Origin: JBBPZA01 sp963728925
GTDB lineage: Bacteria; Actinomycetota; Thermoleophilia; Solirubrobacterales; Solirubrobacteraceae
NCBI GenBank assembly: GCA_963728925.1
Contig: CAVSMB010000014.1
Location: forward strand, 62,001 to 126,000
Reading direction: 5' to 3'
DNA length: 64,000 nt
Made by a program: the position numbers and the translations under genes. Below the pieces are notes generated by a model. It was not told the origin of the DNA. It saw only the letters and a program-made list of their open reading frames with translations, and made no database searches. Of the stretch, positions 9,714 to 18,484 are shown one piece after another (within the stretch, counting starts at the first letter, position 1; every line of letters begins with the position of its first letter).

Positions 9714-10931
9714 TCAGGGCGCGCGCCGGTAGGACGGCGGGGCGGGTCGCTGTGGGTGTTTCTCCAGCCATTCCCGTTCAAGCCGCACCTCGATCGGCAC
9801 GCCGTGGGCGCCGGTGACCACGGTCTCCTCGTGGGGCGCGCCGAGATAGGGGCCGATGTAGCGGCCGGCGATCTTGCCCGGCGGCCACCACAAGGCATGG
9901 TCGGCGACCAGCGAGTCGTCGCCGGCGCCGCCGGCGATCGTGTGGCGTAGGTAGCGTGGCTGCTCGCCGGTGAGGAGCATCCCACGCAGCACCGGTCGGA
10001 AGGGTGCCGGCTCGACGGGGGCCCCGGCCGCGGCGGCGATGTCCTGTGCCGCCGCGTCGGCCTGCTGAGCGGCAAGGCCGCCCTGCTTGACCGGGAAGTC
10101 CACCGCGTCGCCGGCGGCCCACACGCCCTCCACGTCGCGGACGCGCCCGTGCGGGTCGGTGGGCAGGAAGCCCCCGAGCGCGGACGGGAGGCCGGGGACG
10201 GCCGGGCCGGCGAGCGCGGGAAGCGCGACGACGCGGTCGGCGGCGATGCGGGCCTGGCCGGGGGAGAGGACGAGCTCGTCACCGTCGACCCGCGCGGCGT
10301 AGGTTTCCCCTCGGAAGCGAATCCCACGCTGCTCGAGCAGCTCGCTCGCGGCGGCCGACGCCGCGCGCCCGAACAACGCGAGCGGCGCGTCCTCGGGGGT
10401 GACGAGCGTGATCTCCGGCTCTGCGCCGCGTTCGGTCGCGTCGGCGGCGGTCAGCAGCGCCAGCTCGTAGGCCGGAAGCATCCATCCCGTCGCCGGCGGC
10501 ACGACGAAGGCGATGCGGGCGACGCGGTGCGCCGCGACGTCGGCCAGCAGCCGGCGCATCGCCGGGGCCTCCCGCCGCCCGCCGTAGGTGATGGCCCCCG
10601 TCACCATCTCGACCTGCCGGCACCCGATCGCGATGAGTAGCGCATCGAAGCCGAGCTCCTCGCCGGCTTGCGTAAGCACGGTGCGCTCGTCGGCGTCGAC
10701 GCGCTGCAGCGCGTCCTTCACGAAGGTCGCCCCGCGCGCGGCGGCGATCCGCTCGAGGTCATAGGCGCGCGCCTTGCCCAGCGCAAACGGCGCCCCGACC
10801 TCGAGGGGGCGATAGGTGAACGTGTCCACCGGCGCGAGCAGCTCGATCTCGACGCGGTCCTCGGCCAGGTCGCGCAACGCCAAGAGCGCCTCGAGGGCGG
10901 CCACTCCGCCACCGGCAATCAGTACCCGCAT
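9714..10931 (-). CDS. FAD-dependent oxidoreductase, sulfide:quinone reductase/type II NDH-like
   Basis: This 405-residue flavoprotein starts with the dinucleotide-binding motif VLIAGGGVAALEALLAL at residue 3. It has a second FAD contact near the end of the Rossmann region, GVWAAGDAVDFPVKQGGLA, typical of the disulfide-reductase fold in SQR, flavocytochrome c and NDH-2 enzymes. It probably transfers electrons from NADH or a sulfur compound to quinone at the membrane. The paired redox cysteines of true sulfide:quinone reductases are not obvious, so the substrate is open. ATG 10931 is chosen because the Rossmann fold begins there; upstream codons to 11033 have no family similarity. It lies 122 bases downstream of ackA on the same strand and may close the usp-xfp-ackA transcription unit. 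Confidence 0.8.
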   Translation of the reverse strand: MRVLIAGGGVAALEALLALRDLAEDRVEIELLAPVDTFTYRPLEVGAPFALGKARAYDLERIAAARGATFVKDALQRVDADERTVLTQAGEELGFDALLIAIGCRQVEMVTGAITYGGRREAPAMRRLLADVAAHRVARIAFVVPPATGWMLPAYELALLTAADATERGAEPEITLVTPEDAPLALFGRAASAAASELLEQRGIRFRGETYAARVDGDELVLSPGQARIAADRVVALPALAGPAVPGLPSALGGFLPTDPHGRVRDVEGVWAAGDAVDFPVKQGGLAAQQADAAAQDIAAAAGAPVEPAPFRPVLRGMLLTGEQPRYLRHTIAGGAGDDSLVADHALWWPPGKIAGRYIGPYLGAPHEETVVTGAHGVPIEVRLEREWLEKHPQRPAPPSYRRAP

Positions 10932-11053
10932 GACACCGCGCACGCTACACACGCCGCAGCGGCCGGGCATCCGCGCGGGCAGCGCGGTTGGGGGCCGTAC
11001 TCTCCCGCAGCGGCGAGGTGCGGCGGGCGTCACCCCGAGTTCGGGCCCGACCG

Positions 11054-12169
11054 CTAGTACGCCCTATCGTCGGCCGGGCCGGCCGCGTCGAGCGTCGCCC
11101 TTACCTCGCGGGCGATCTCCAAGTCCTCACGGGTCGCGACGACGAAGGTGCGCACAGCGGCGCCCTCGGCGCTCACCTCCGCATCGCCGCTCGCCGCAGC
11201 GTTGGCCCGCGAGTCGAGCCGCACGCCGAGAAAACCCAGGCCTTCGGATGCGCCAGCGCGGACGGCGGCCGACCTCTCGCCGACGCCGCCGGTGAACACG
11301 AGCGCGTCCATGCCCTCCATGGCCGCCGCCATGGACGCGATCGCCGCGCGCAGGCGGTGCAGGTAGACCCCGAGGGCCAACCGGGCGTCAGGGTCCTCGC
11401 GGCGAAGGACCTCGCGCATGTCGGCGGTCCCGGCCAGGCCCTCAAGGCCCGAACCGCGCTCGAGCCCGTCCGCCATCGCGTCTCGCTCCAGACGCCCGTC
11501 GTCGAGCAGCCAGAGGACGAGCCCCGGATCCACGGTGCCCGAACGCGTCGCCATGACCAGCCCCTCCAGCGGCGTGAAGCCCATCGTCGTGTCGACGGAG
11601 CGCCCGCCTCGGACGGCCGCCAGCGACGCGCCTGCGCCCAGATGGCAGGTCACGAGCCGCAGGCCGGCGTCGCCGCGACGCCCGAGCAGCTCCGCCGCCC
11701 GTCGGGACGCGTAGGCGTGGGAGAGGCCGTGGAAGCCGTAGCGGCGCAGGGGCCAGCGCGCGCGCCACTCACCCGGCAGGGCGTAGGTCGCCGCGACCTC
11801 CGGGAGGGCGGCGTGGAAGGCGGTGTCAAAGCACGCGACGGCCGGAGGCCCGGGGAGGACGGCGGCGACCGCGTCGAGGGCGGCGAGCGAGGCGGGCTGG
11901 TGCAGCGGCGCGAGCTCGGTCAGCGCCCGCAACGCGGCGACGACCTCGGGGTCGATGCGTGCCGGCCCGATGAAGTGCTCGCCACCGTGGACGACCCGGT
12001 GCCCGATCGCGTCCACCGCCCCGAGCCCGTCGAGGGCAGCGGCAAGAGCGCCCGGCTCGACGCGCGCCTGCGGGGCATCGAGGTCGTGGGCGGCGATGAG
12101 CTCGTCGTCGTCGGAGAGAAGCCGGAGCTTGAGGCTGCTGGACCCGGCATTGACGACGAGCACCCGCAC
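11054..12169 (-). CDS. ackA: Acetate kinase
   Basis: This 371-residue ASKHA-fold kinase converts acetyl phosphate plus ADP into acetate plus ATP. It starts with VLVVNAGSSSLKLRL, followed by CFDTAFHAALPEVAATYALP, the His-containing RYGFHGLSHAYASRR, CHLGAGASLAAV, DTTMGFTPLEGLVMATRSG and the late FTGGVGERS. These are all the standard acetate kinase signatures. The start is GTG 12169, 17 bases after the phosphoketolase stop; nothing upstream in frame resembles the family. Next to phosphoketolase its job is clear: acetyl phosphate made from sugar phosphates is used for substrate-level ATP synthesis. A little shorter than the typical ~400 residues, but no motif is missing. Confidence 0.95.
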   Translation of the reverse strand: MRVLVVNAGSSSLKLRLLSDDDELIAAHDLDAPQARVEPGALAAALDGLGAVDAIGHRVVHGGEHFIGPARIDPEVVAALRALTELAPLHQPASLAALDAVAAVLPGPPAVACFDTAFHAALPEVAATYALPGEWRARWPLRRYGFHGLSHAYASRRAAELLGRRGDAGLRLVTCHLGAGASLAAVRGGRSVDTTMGFTPLEGLVMATRSGTVDPGLVLWLLDDGRLERDAMADGLERGSGLEGLAGTADMREVLRREDPDARLALGVYLHRLRAAIASMAAAMEGMDALVFTGGVGERSAAVRAGASEGLGFLGVRLDSRANAAASGDAEVSAEGAAVRTFVVATREDLEIAREVRATLDAAGPADDRAY

Positions 12170-12186
12170 GGCGACCGGCGCGGCCG

Positions 12187-14616
12187 TCAGGCGGGGGCGC
12201 CGCGTGCCGGGGCGGCCACGCCGTCCGACACGCCCGGCAAGGCGTCGTCCTGCGCCGGCCACGTCCAGTCGCGGACGTCGGGCGGGTCGTCGCCCACCTC
12301 GCGCGTGTACTGGCGGTGGCGCAGTCGCTCGTCGACCATCGCCTGGCGCAGGTGGGCGGCCCGCTCGCTCAGCCCGGGTACGCGGTCGATCACGTCGATC
12401 ACCAGGTGATAGCGGTCCATGTCGTTGAGCATGACCATGTCGAACGGCGTGGTGGTCGTGCCCTCCTCCTTGTAGCCGCGCACGTGCAGGTGGTCGTGGT
12501 TGGCGCGCCGGTAGGTCAGGCGATGGATCAGCCACGGGTAGCCGTGGTAGGCGAAGATCACGGGCCGGTCGGTCGTGAAGAGCGCGTTCCACTCCGAGTC
12601 GGGCAGCCCGTGCGGGTGCTCGGTCGGCGACTGCAGGCGCATGAGGTCCACGACGTTCACGACGCGGACCTTGAGCGACGGGAGGTGCCGGCGCAGCAGC
12701 GCCGCCGCGGCGATGACCTCGAGCGTGGGGGTGTCCCCGGCGCAGGCGAGCACGACGTCGGGCTCGGCCCCCTGGTCGCTCGAGACCCAATCCCACACGC
12801 CGATCCCGCGCGTGCAGTGGAGCACCGCCTCCTCCATCGACAGGTAGTCGAGCGCCGGCTGCTTGCCGGCAACCACGACGTTGACGTAGTCGCGCGAGCG
12901 CAGGCAGTGGTCGGCCACCGAGAGCAGGCAGTTGGCGTCGGGCGGGAGGTAGACGCGGATGATCTCAGCCTTCTTGTTGACCACGTGGTCGATGAAGCCG
13001 GGATCCTGGTGGGAGAAGCCGTTGTGGTCCTGGCGCCAGACGTGGGAGCTGAGCAGGTAGTTCAGCGAGGGGATCGGCCGCCGCCAGGGGATGCCGCGGG
13101 TCACCTTCAGCCACTTGGCGTGCTGGTTGAACATCGAGTCGATGATGTGGATGAACGCCTCGTAGCAGTTGAAGAGCCCGTGGCGACCGGTGAGCAGGTA
13201 GCCCTCCAGCCAGCCTTGGCAGAGGTGCTCGGACAGCACCTCCATGACGCGGCCGTCGGTCGCGAGGTCCTCGTCGTCGGGCTCGATCCGCGACTCCCAC
13301 GTCCGGTCGGTCACCTCGAGAACGGCGCCGAGGCGGTTGGAGGCGGTCTCGTCGGGGCCCATGATGCGGAAGCGGTCGCCGTTCGCGAGCATGACGTCGC
13401 GTAGGAAGGTCCCCAGCACGCGGGTCGCCTCGCTCGAGGTCGCGGCGGGACGTGGGACGTCGACGCCGTAGCGGCGGAAGTCCGGCAGCTCCAGCGCCCG
13501 GAGCAGCACCCCGCCGTTGGCGTGCGGGTTGGCGCCCATGCGCCGCGGCCCGTCGGGCGCGCAGGCGGCGAGCTCGTCGGTCAGGGCGCCGTCCTCGGTG
13601 AAGAGCTCCTCGGGCCGGTAGGAGCGCATCCACTCCTCGAGCTGGCGCAGGTGCTCCGGGTTGGACGCCAGCCCAGAGAGCGGGACCTGGTGGGCGCGGA
13701 AGGTTCCCTCCGCGGGCTTGCCGTCGACTACGCGCGGACCGGTCCAGCCCTTCGGGCTGCGCAGAACGATCATCGGCCACCGCGGGCGTTCGCGCTCGCC
13801 GCGCTCACGCGCCGCGCGCTGGATCACGTCGATGCGCTCGGTGGCACCGTCCAGCGCGGCGGCCATCGCCTGGTGCATCGCCTCGGGATCGGAGCCCTCG
13901 ACAAATGTCGGCGCGTAGCCATAGCCCTCGAACAGCGCCCGCAGCTCCTCGTGCGGGATGCGCGCGAGCACCGTCGGGTTGGCGATCTTGTAGCCGTTGA
14001 GATGCAGCACGGGCAACACCGCGCCGTCGTGGACGGGATCGAGGAACTTGTTGGAGTGCCAGCTCGCGGCGAGCGGGCCGGTCTCCGCCTCGCCGTCGCC
14101 CACGACGCAGGCCACCAGCAGGTCGGGGTTGTCGAAGGCGGCGCCGTAGGCGTGGGCCAGGGCATAGCCGAGCTCGCCGCCCTCGTGGATCGAGCCCGGG
14201 GTCTCCGGCGCCACGTGGCTCGGGATGCCGCCCGGAAAGGAGAACTGCCGGAACAGCCGCCGGATGCCCTCCTCGTCGCGCCCGATGTGGGGGTAGACCT
14301 CCGTGTAGGTGCCCTCGAGGTAGGTGTTGGCCACGAGGCCGGGCCCGCCGTGGCCCGGCCCGGTCACGAAGATCGTGCTCAGGTCGCGCGCGCGGATCAC
14401 GCGGTTGAAATGGGCGTAGACGAAGTTGAGTCCCGGTGTCGTGCCCCAGTGCCCGAGCAGCCGCGGCTTGACGTGCTCGAGGAGCAGCGGCTCGCGGAGC
14501 AGCGGGTTGTCGAGCAGGTAGATCTGCCCGACGGACAGGTAGTTGGCGGCGCGCCAGTAGGCGTCGAGGCGGTGCAGCTCGTCCTCGTCGAGCGGTCCGC
14601 CGGCCTCGATGCTCAA
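12187..14616 (-). CDS. xfp: Xylulose-5-phosphate/fructose-6-phosphate phosphoketolase
   Basis: This 809-residue thiamine-diphosphate enzyme splits xylulose 5-phosphate (or fructose 6-phosphate) with phosphate into acetyl phosphate and a smaller sugar phosphate. Clear family signatures are the N-terminal YWRAANYLSVGQIYL, GHWGTTPGLNF, VTGPGHGGPG, FPGGIPSHVAPETPGSIHEG and the ThDP/metal motif VVGDGEAETGPLAASWHSNK. The C-terminal half shows SHVWRQDHNGFSHQDPGF and AYHGYPWLIHRLTYRR. The start is read as TTG 14616, which overlaps the upstream usp stop (TTGA) and lies just before the first conserved residues. Together with ackA it forms a phosphoketolase pathway that yields ATP without passing through glyceraldehyde-3-phosphate dehydrogenase for the acetyl half. 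Confidence 0.95.
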   Translation of the reverse strand: MSIEAGGPLDEDELHRLDAYWRAANYLSVGQIYLLDNPLLREPLLLEHVKPRLLGHWGTTPGLNFVYAHFNRVIRARDLSTIFVTGPGHGGPGLVANTYLEGTYTEVYPHIGRDEEGIRRLFRQFSFPGGIPSHVAPETPGSIHEGGELGYALAHAYGAAFDNPDLLVACVVGDGEAETGPLAASWHSNKFLDPVHDGAVLPVLHLNGYKIANPTVLARIPHEELRALFEGYGYAPTFVEGSDPEAMHQAMAAALDGATERIDVIQRAARERGERERPRWPMIVLRSPKGWTGPRVVDGKPAEGTFRAHQVPLSGLASNPEHLRQLEEWMRSYRPEELFTEDGALTDELAACAPDGPRRMGANPHANGGVLLRALELPDFRRYGVDVPRPAATSSEATRVLGTFLRDVMLANGDRFRIMGPDETASNRLGAVLEVTDRTWESRIEPDDEDLATDGRVMEVLSEHLCQGWLEGYLLTGRHGLFNCYEAFIHIIDSMFNQHAKWLKVTRGIPWRRPIPSLNYLLSSHVWRQDHNGFSHQDPGFIDHVVNKKAEIIRVYLPPDANCLLSVADHCLRSRDYVNVVVAGKQPALDYLSMEEAVLHCTRGIGVWDWVSSDQGAEPDVVLACAGDTPTLEVIAAAALLRRHLPSLKVRVVNVVDLMRLQSPTEHPHGLPDSEWNALFTTDRPVIFAYHGYPWLIHRLTYRRANHDHLHVRGYKEEGTTTTPFDMVMLNDMDRYHLVIDVIDRVPGLSERAAHLRQAMVDERLRHRQYTREVGDDPPDVRDWTWPAQDDALPGVSDGVAAPARGAPA

Positions 14617-15525
14617 GCTCTCGTCCCTGCCGAGGCGATCCCGGTCCGTCGGTGGCTGACCAGCGACGGCACGCCGCGGGGCACCGCGAGCACCGGGCAT
14701 GCGGCTTCGTGGCTGAGGAAGCTCGAGACGCTGCCGAGCAGCAGCGCGCCGAGCGGTCCGCTGCCCCGGGTCCCGCACACCAGGAGGTCGGCCTCGCGGG
14801 AGGCCGTGGCGAGCAGGCGGCCCGCCGCACCCTCCCCGAGGTCGCCCTCGACAACGACGTCGGCCTGCGCGCCCGCCCGCTCGATTCCCTGTTGCAGCGA
14901 CTCGCGGGCCCGTCGCACGCTCTCCTCGTGGACAGGATCGAGGGGCGGGGAGGTGGCCAGCGCGTAGTGCTCGACGACCCCGAGCGCTCGCACCGAGGCT
15001 CCGCTCGCGGCGGCGAGAGCGACGCCCTCAGCGAGCGCGACCTGGGCCTCCGGGTAGGCGTCGAAGGCGACCACGACGCGGGTGAGCGCCGGCTCGCGCT
15101 CCCCGTAGGCCGGTGGTGCCACTACGACGGCGCATGGGGCGGCGTGCAGGAGGCGCTCCGGGACTCCCGCCAGGTGGGTCAGCCGCCCGCGGTGGGTGCG
15201 GCCGACGACGATCGCCACGGCTCCCAGCTCCTCGGCCACGCCGGCGAGCCCGTGGGCGGGGCTCGGCGCCTCGACCGCGCGCAGGGTCACGTCGGCCGCC
15301 TCTCCCGCGAGCTCGCGCGCCCGCTCGAGCACGTCGCGGGCGATGTCGCGGGTCTCGTCGTTCAGCCAGTCGTTCTCGAACCACGGGGCCGGCGGCACCG
15401 GGACGACCGTGACGAGCGCGAGCTGCGCGTCGGACGGCTTCGCGAGCAGCTAGCGCGAGCGCGAGCGCGTCGCGGTCGCGCTCGGTCCCATCGACGCCGA
15501 CGAGGATGCTGGGCTGGACGGTCAT
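14613..15525 (-). pseudogene. Universal stress protein, two UspA domains, single frameshift near 15452
   Basis: From ATG 15525, behind an AAGGAG site, the frame reads MTVQPSILVGVDGTERDRDA, the standard Usp start, then loses similarity after about 24 codons. A different frame carries on LLAKPSDAQLALVTVV through the rest of domain one and a complete second Usp domain. The second domain has the nucleotide-loop motif CGTRGSGPLGALLLGSVSS and ends at 14613. The shift lies in GCGCTAGCTGCTCGCG around 15445-15455. If the shift is real, only the part from an internal GTG (15398) could be made. If it is a sequencing error, this is an intact ~304-residue tandem Usp. It is the first gene of the usp-xfp-ackA unit and its stop overlaps the xfp start. 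Confidence 0.8.
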
Positions 15526-15709
15526 GGGCGAAACTCCTTGGCCAGGATGGCACACATCGGCGGCCATCCTCGAAGCCGGCAACGGATCCCGCATCCGGTC
15601 GCAGCGCGGAGGGCGTTGCGTGGTTTCCCGCGACGCGCCGAGCCGATCCGAGGCCGCCGCCGGGCGGTCCGGCGCCCGTGGCGAGCACCGCCCGGAGGGC
15701 GGTGACCCA

Positions 15710-16320
15710 ATGACGGAAGTGGCTGTCGGGCTGCTTCCGGTGATCACCCCTCGCCCTGGCGGTGGGGGTCCGCGGCGTCGTGGACCGCGGCGCGGTCGTC
15801 AAGCGGCTCAGCGCGGTGGACACGCTCGGCTCCACCGACGTCATCTGCACGGACAAGACCGGCACGCCGACCGAGAACCGGATGCGGGCGACCGCGGCCT
15901 GGACGCTCGCTGGTGCTCAGGATCTCGCCGAGCGGCCCGGCGCTTCGGCGTCGCCCGGCACCGCGCTCGGCGCGCTGGCGGTGACCATGGCCGCCTGCAA
16001 CAACGCCTCGCTCGAGGGTGGGGAGGCGCGCGGCGATCCGACCGAGGCCGCGATGCTCGCGGCGGCCGCCCGCGCTGGGCGCTGACGTCGACACCGCGGG
16101 ACGCGAGCACCGCCGCCGCCGCGAGTTCGCGTTCGATCCGGTGCTCAAGCTCATGTCGACCGTGGACGACCACGACGGCCGCCAGGCGACGACCATGACG
16201 TTCCTGGGGATGGTCGCTGGGCAGATCGGGACGGCGTTTGCGGCCCGGACAGACCGCGCGTCGTTGCGGTCGGTCGGCGGGCTAAGCAACCGGCTGCTGC
16301 TGTGGGGCGTCGCCTTCGCT
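15710..16320 (+). pseudogene. Decayed cation-transporting P-type ATPase (internal deletion, frameshifts, both ends lost)
   Basis: Pieces in three frames line up with one P-type ATPase. VAVGLLPVIT near 15719 is followed one frame over by LALAVGVRGVVDRG and the phosphorylation site ICTDKTGTPTENRM (15840-15880), where the family has DKTGTLTEN. A stop falls at 16083. Another frame then gives REFAFDPVLKLMSTVDDHDG, from the nucleotide-binding domain, fused directly to TTMTFLGMVAGQIGTAFA and SNRLLLWGVAF from the C-terminal membrane segments. The N-terminal half, most of the catalytic core and the last helices are absent. Similarity stops at about 16320, exactly where the convergent GNAT gene begins. 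The original protein was probably a Ca- or Mg-type exporter. It is certainly non-functional. Confidence 0.85.
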
Positions 16321-16807
16321 CGAGCAGCCGGACGTGCCCCAGGGCCTCGAGCAGCTCCCGCATCGCGCGGTTGTCGGCGAGCATCAGCGCCGTGAAGCAC
16401 GTGATGCCCTCGTCCCGCGCGCGTCCGTTGAGGAGGGCGAGGAGCGCCGTGCCCAGGCCACGCGCCTGCCAGTCGTCCACGACGGTCACCGCTGCATCGG
16501 CGACGTTCGGATGATCTGTGGAGCGGAAGAAGCGGGCGACGCCGATCCCGTTGCCCTCCCCCGAAAGGGCGATCGGCGCCTCGTGGTCGTGATGGTCCAC
16601 GACGGTGAGGTAGCGCACGAGCGCGTCGTCCAGACGAGGCATCGGCGTCATGAAGCGGCGGTAGCGCGACTGGGGAGACAGGCGCTCGAACCCGGCGCGC
16701 AGGAGCGCGCCGTCCGCGGCCTGGACCGGACGCACCCGCACGGGCGAACCGTCGCGGAGCGTCACGTCCGCGCCCCTCCACGGCCCGTCCGCCCGGGCGG
16801 TGATCAC
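16151..16807 (-). CDS. GNAT-family acetyltransferase with a replaced C-terminus
   Basis: From GTG 16807 the 218-residue frame has VTLRDGSPVRVRPVQAAD, then LSPQSRYRRFMTPMPRLDD, the acetyl-CoA motif VVDDWQARGLGTALLALLN and LADNRAMRELLEALG. This is the GNAT subgroup found with Usp and acetyl-CoA synthetase regulation genes (Pat-like), which acetylates protein lysines or small molecules using acetyl-CoA. After about residue 162 (16320) the frame enters the reverse strand of the ATPase remnant and reads arginine-rich nonsense to a chance stop at 16151. The last strand of the GNAT fold is therefore probably lost or altered. It sits 16 bases behind flavodoxin in a minus-strand operon. GTG is the only suitable start after the flavodoxin stop. 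Confidence 0.75.
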   Translation of the reverse strand: MITARADGPWRGADVTLRDGSPVRVRPVQAADGALLRAGFERLSPQSRYRRFMTPMPRLDDALVRYLTVVDHHDHEAPIALSGEGNGIGVARFFRSTDHPNVADAAVTVVDDWQARGLGTALLALLNGRARDEGITCFTALMLADNRAMRELLEALGHVRLLERRRRPTAAAGCLARRPTATTRGLSGPQTPSRSAQRPSPGTSWSSPGGRRGRPRST

Positions 16808-16823
16808 GTCTTGCGAGGGCGGC

Positions 16824-17360
16824 TCATGCGGAGACCCCGGCCGACCCCGCGCCGACCCCTTGGGCCAGCGCGGCACCCCAGGCGCGGGCGCGTTCGAGCT
16901 CGCCGTCCTCAATCGGACCCTCGGCGTCGGCGACGAGGAAGCTCTCCGTGGCGACCACTTCACAGCCGCGGCGGCGCAGGCGCCGCGCGATGGCCCTCGC
17001 GGCCGAGCCGGCGACGGCGGGCGAGCGATCGACGCGCGTGTCGAAGGCGGCCGCTCGTGCACCATCGCTCCGTGGAAGATCGCGGAGCCAGCGGCGCAGC
17101 CCCGGGTCCTCGCTCGCGTTCGGCTCGACGGCCGCATGGTCGTCCTCCGTCGCGGGCTGGACCGCCATCTTTCGGCTGAGGGAGGTCGGAAGGCCATGCA
17201 TGTGGGTCGGGCCGCCGACGACGAGCAGGTCGACGTCGCCGAGGCGGTCGCCAATCTCGGCGACATGCTCGGCAAGGGCGCCGCCGAGGCCATCGGCGAT
17301 CGCCTCCGCGATCTGGCGTGAGTTGCCGTACACCGACTCGTAGACGACGAGCGCGCCCAT
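16824..17360 (-). CDS. Flavodoxin-domain protein
   Basis: This 178-residue protein begins MGALVVYESVYGNSRQIAEA, the FMN phosphate-binding loop of flavodoxins (T/SxYGNT/S). It continues with DLLVVGGPTHMHGLPTSLSR, the second FMN contact, and RRLRRRGCEVVATESFLV. Proteins of this type serve as small electron carriers or as protoporphyrinogen oxidase-like (HemG-type) domains. ATG 17360 starts the fold exactly and lies two bases after the truncated usp stop. With the GNAT gene it forms a minus-strand cluster inside the stress island. No electron-transfer partner is adjacent. Confidence 0.85.
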   Translation of the reverse strand: MGALVVYESVYGNSRQIAEAIADGLGGALAEHVAEIGDRLGDVDLLVVGGPTHMHGLPTSLSRKMAVQPATEDDHAAVEPNASEDPGLRRWLRDLPRSDGARAAAFDTRVDRSPAVAGSAARAIARRLRRRGCEVVATESFLVADAEGPIEDGELERARAWGAALAQGVGAGSAGVSA

Positions 17361-17362
17361 GG

Positions 17363-17680
17363 TCACGTTTCGGCCGACGTCGCGAGCGGCTGCCGTTCGT
17401 CGCCCAGGACTCGCTCGGCCCCACGCGGAACGACGACGACCGGGCACGGAGGAGTCGCGGCCAGCTGCGCCGAGACGCTGCCCAAGAGCGCCGTGCGGAA
17501 GGGTCCGTAGCGCCGCGAGCCGACGACGAGCAGGTCCAGCGAGCCGCCCCGCTCGGCGAGCACCGTCGCCGCGTCGCCGTCGGCGACCTCGGCGTGGGTT
17601 TCCAGGTCGACGCCCACCTCGGCGAGTGTGGCGTCGAGCCGTTGCTCGATCTCGCCCCGGAGCCTCTTGACCACCTCTGA
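17363..17680 (-). pseudogene. C-terminal half of a universal stress protein domain
   Basis: Codons from about 17680 read SEVVKRLRGEIEQRLD, then DLETHAEVADGDAATVLAER, LLVVGSRRYGPFRTALLGSV and CPVVVVPRG. This is the second half of a Usp domain with its nucleotide-binding glycine loop. The first strand and helix with the VGVDGS motif are missing; the open frame upstream (to 17869) has no Usp similarity. A GTG at 17674 could in principle start a ~103-residue piece. It precedes flavodoxin by two bases, so it may still help carry the transcript. Truncation happened just upstream, in the 17681-17815 spacer before the divergent response regulator. Confidence 0.7.
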
Positions 17681-17815
17681 AGGTCGGCAGCCGCAGGGAG
17701 ATGAAAGTACGGTCGCGGCCGTGCGCGAGCATCCGCCACCCGCACGGTCCAGGCTCCGTAGTCCGCCGCAGCGTTCGCGCGGCGCGGCCACGGTGGCAAG
17801 GCGGTGAACTCCCGG

Positions 17816-17821
17816 TAGCGT
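17816..17821 (+). promoter_or_regulatory. -10 box for a leaderless response regulator transcript
   Basis: TAGCGT ends six bases before the ATG at 17828. That spacing puts the expected transcription start at or one base from the A of the start codon. No Shine-Dalgarno sequence is visible in front of the ATG, which agrees with a leaderless mRNA. Confidence 0.5.
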
Positions 17822-17827
17822 GCGCCC

Positions 17828-18469
17828 ATGGCTTGCGGAGCGACGACGGTGGTGCTCGCCGACGACCACGCCGTCATGCGCGGCGGGCTTCGGATGCTGC
17901 TCGAGGCCGAGGACGACCTCGAGGTGGTCGCCGAGGCCGGCGACGTCGAGTCAACCCTGCGCTGTGTCCGCGCGCACCGCCCGGGCGTCCTCGTCCTCGA
18001 CGTCACGATGTCCGACGGCTCCAGCCTCCCTCGCATCCCCGACCTGCTCGAGGCCTCGCCGGACACGGCGATCGTCGTCCAGACCATGCACGACGACCCA
18101 GCCTTCGCGCGCGAGGCGCTGCGCGCCGGCGCGCAGGCATACGTCCTGAAGGAGGCGGCCGAGCAGGACCTCGTCGAGGCGGTTCGGCTCGCGTCCCGCG
18201 GCCAGACCTACGTCCATCCGCGCGTCGGGGCGAAGCTCGCCGCCGCCCCGCCGGAGGTCAGCGGGCCGCCCGGCGGACTCACCGAGCGCGAGGCCGAGAT
18301 CCTGCGGCTGATCGCGCTGGGCCACACGAACTCTGAGATCGGCCGCCAGCTCTTCCTGAGCGTGCGGACGGTGGAGTCCCACCGGGCCCACATCCAGCAG
18401 AAGCTGCGCCGGACGAGCCGCGCCGAGCTCGTCCGTTACGCGCTCGACCACGGGCTCGTCAGCGAGTAG
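17828..18469 (+). CDS. NarL/FixJ-type (DevR-like) response regulator
   Basis: This 213-residue two-domain regulator has a receiver domain (residues ~6-120) with acidic pocket Asp12/Asp13 (VVLADDHAVMRGG), phospho-acceptor Asp58 (VLVLDVTMSDG) and the conserved Lys in AYVLKEAAE. A LuxR-type helix-turn-helix follows (residues ~150-210, LTEREAEILRLIALGHTNSE and VRTVESHRAHIQQKL). It binds DNA when phosphorylated. No histidine kinase is adjacent, so its sensor is elsewhere. It lies in the middle of Usp, flavodoxin, ATPase and phosphoketolase genes, the same company as the DosR/DevR hypoxia regulator of mycobacteria, which suggests it controls this island. It appears to be translated from a leaderless message. 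Confidence 0.9.
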   Translation: MACGATTVVLADDHAVMRGGLRMLLEAEDDLEVVAEAGDVESTLRCVRAHRPGVLVLDVTMSDGSSLPRIPDLLEASPDTAIVVQTMHDDPAFAREALRAGAQAYVLKEAAEQDLVEAVRLASRGQTYVHPRVGAKLAAAPPEVSGPPGGLTEREAEILRLIALGHTNSEIGRQLFLSVRTVESHRAHIQQKLRRTSRAELVRYALDHGLVSE

Positions 18470-18484
18470 TCCGCCGGCGACGTC

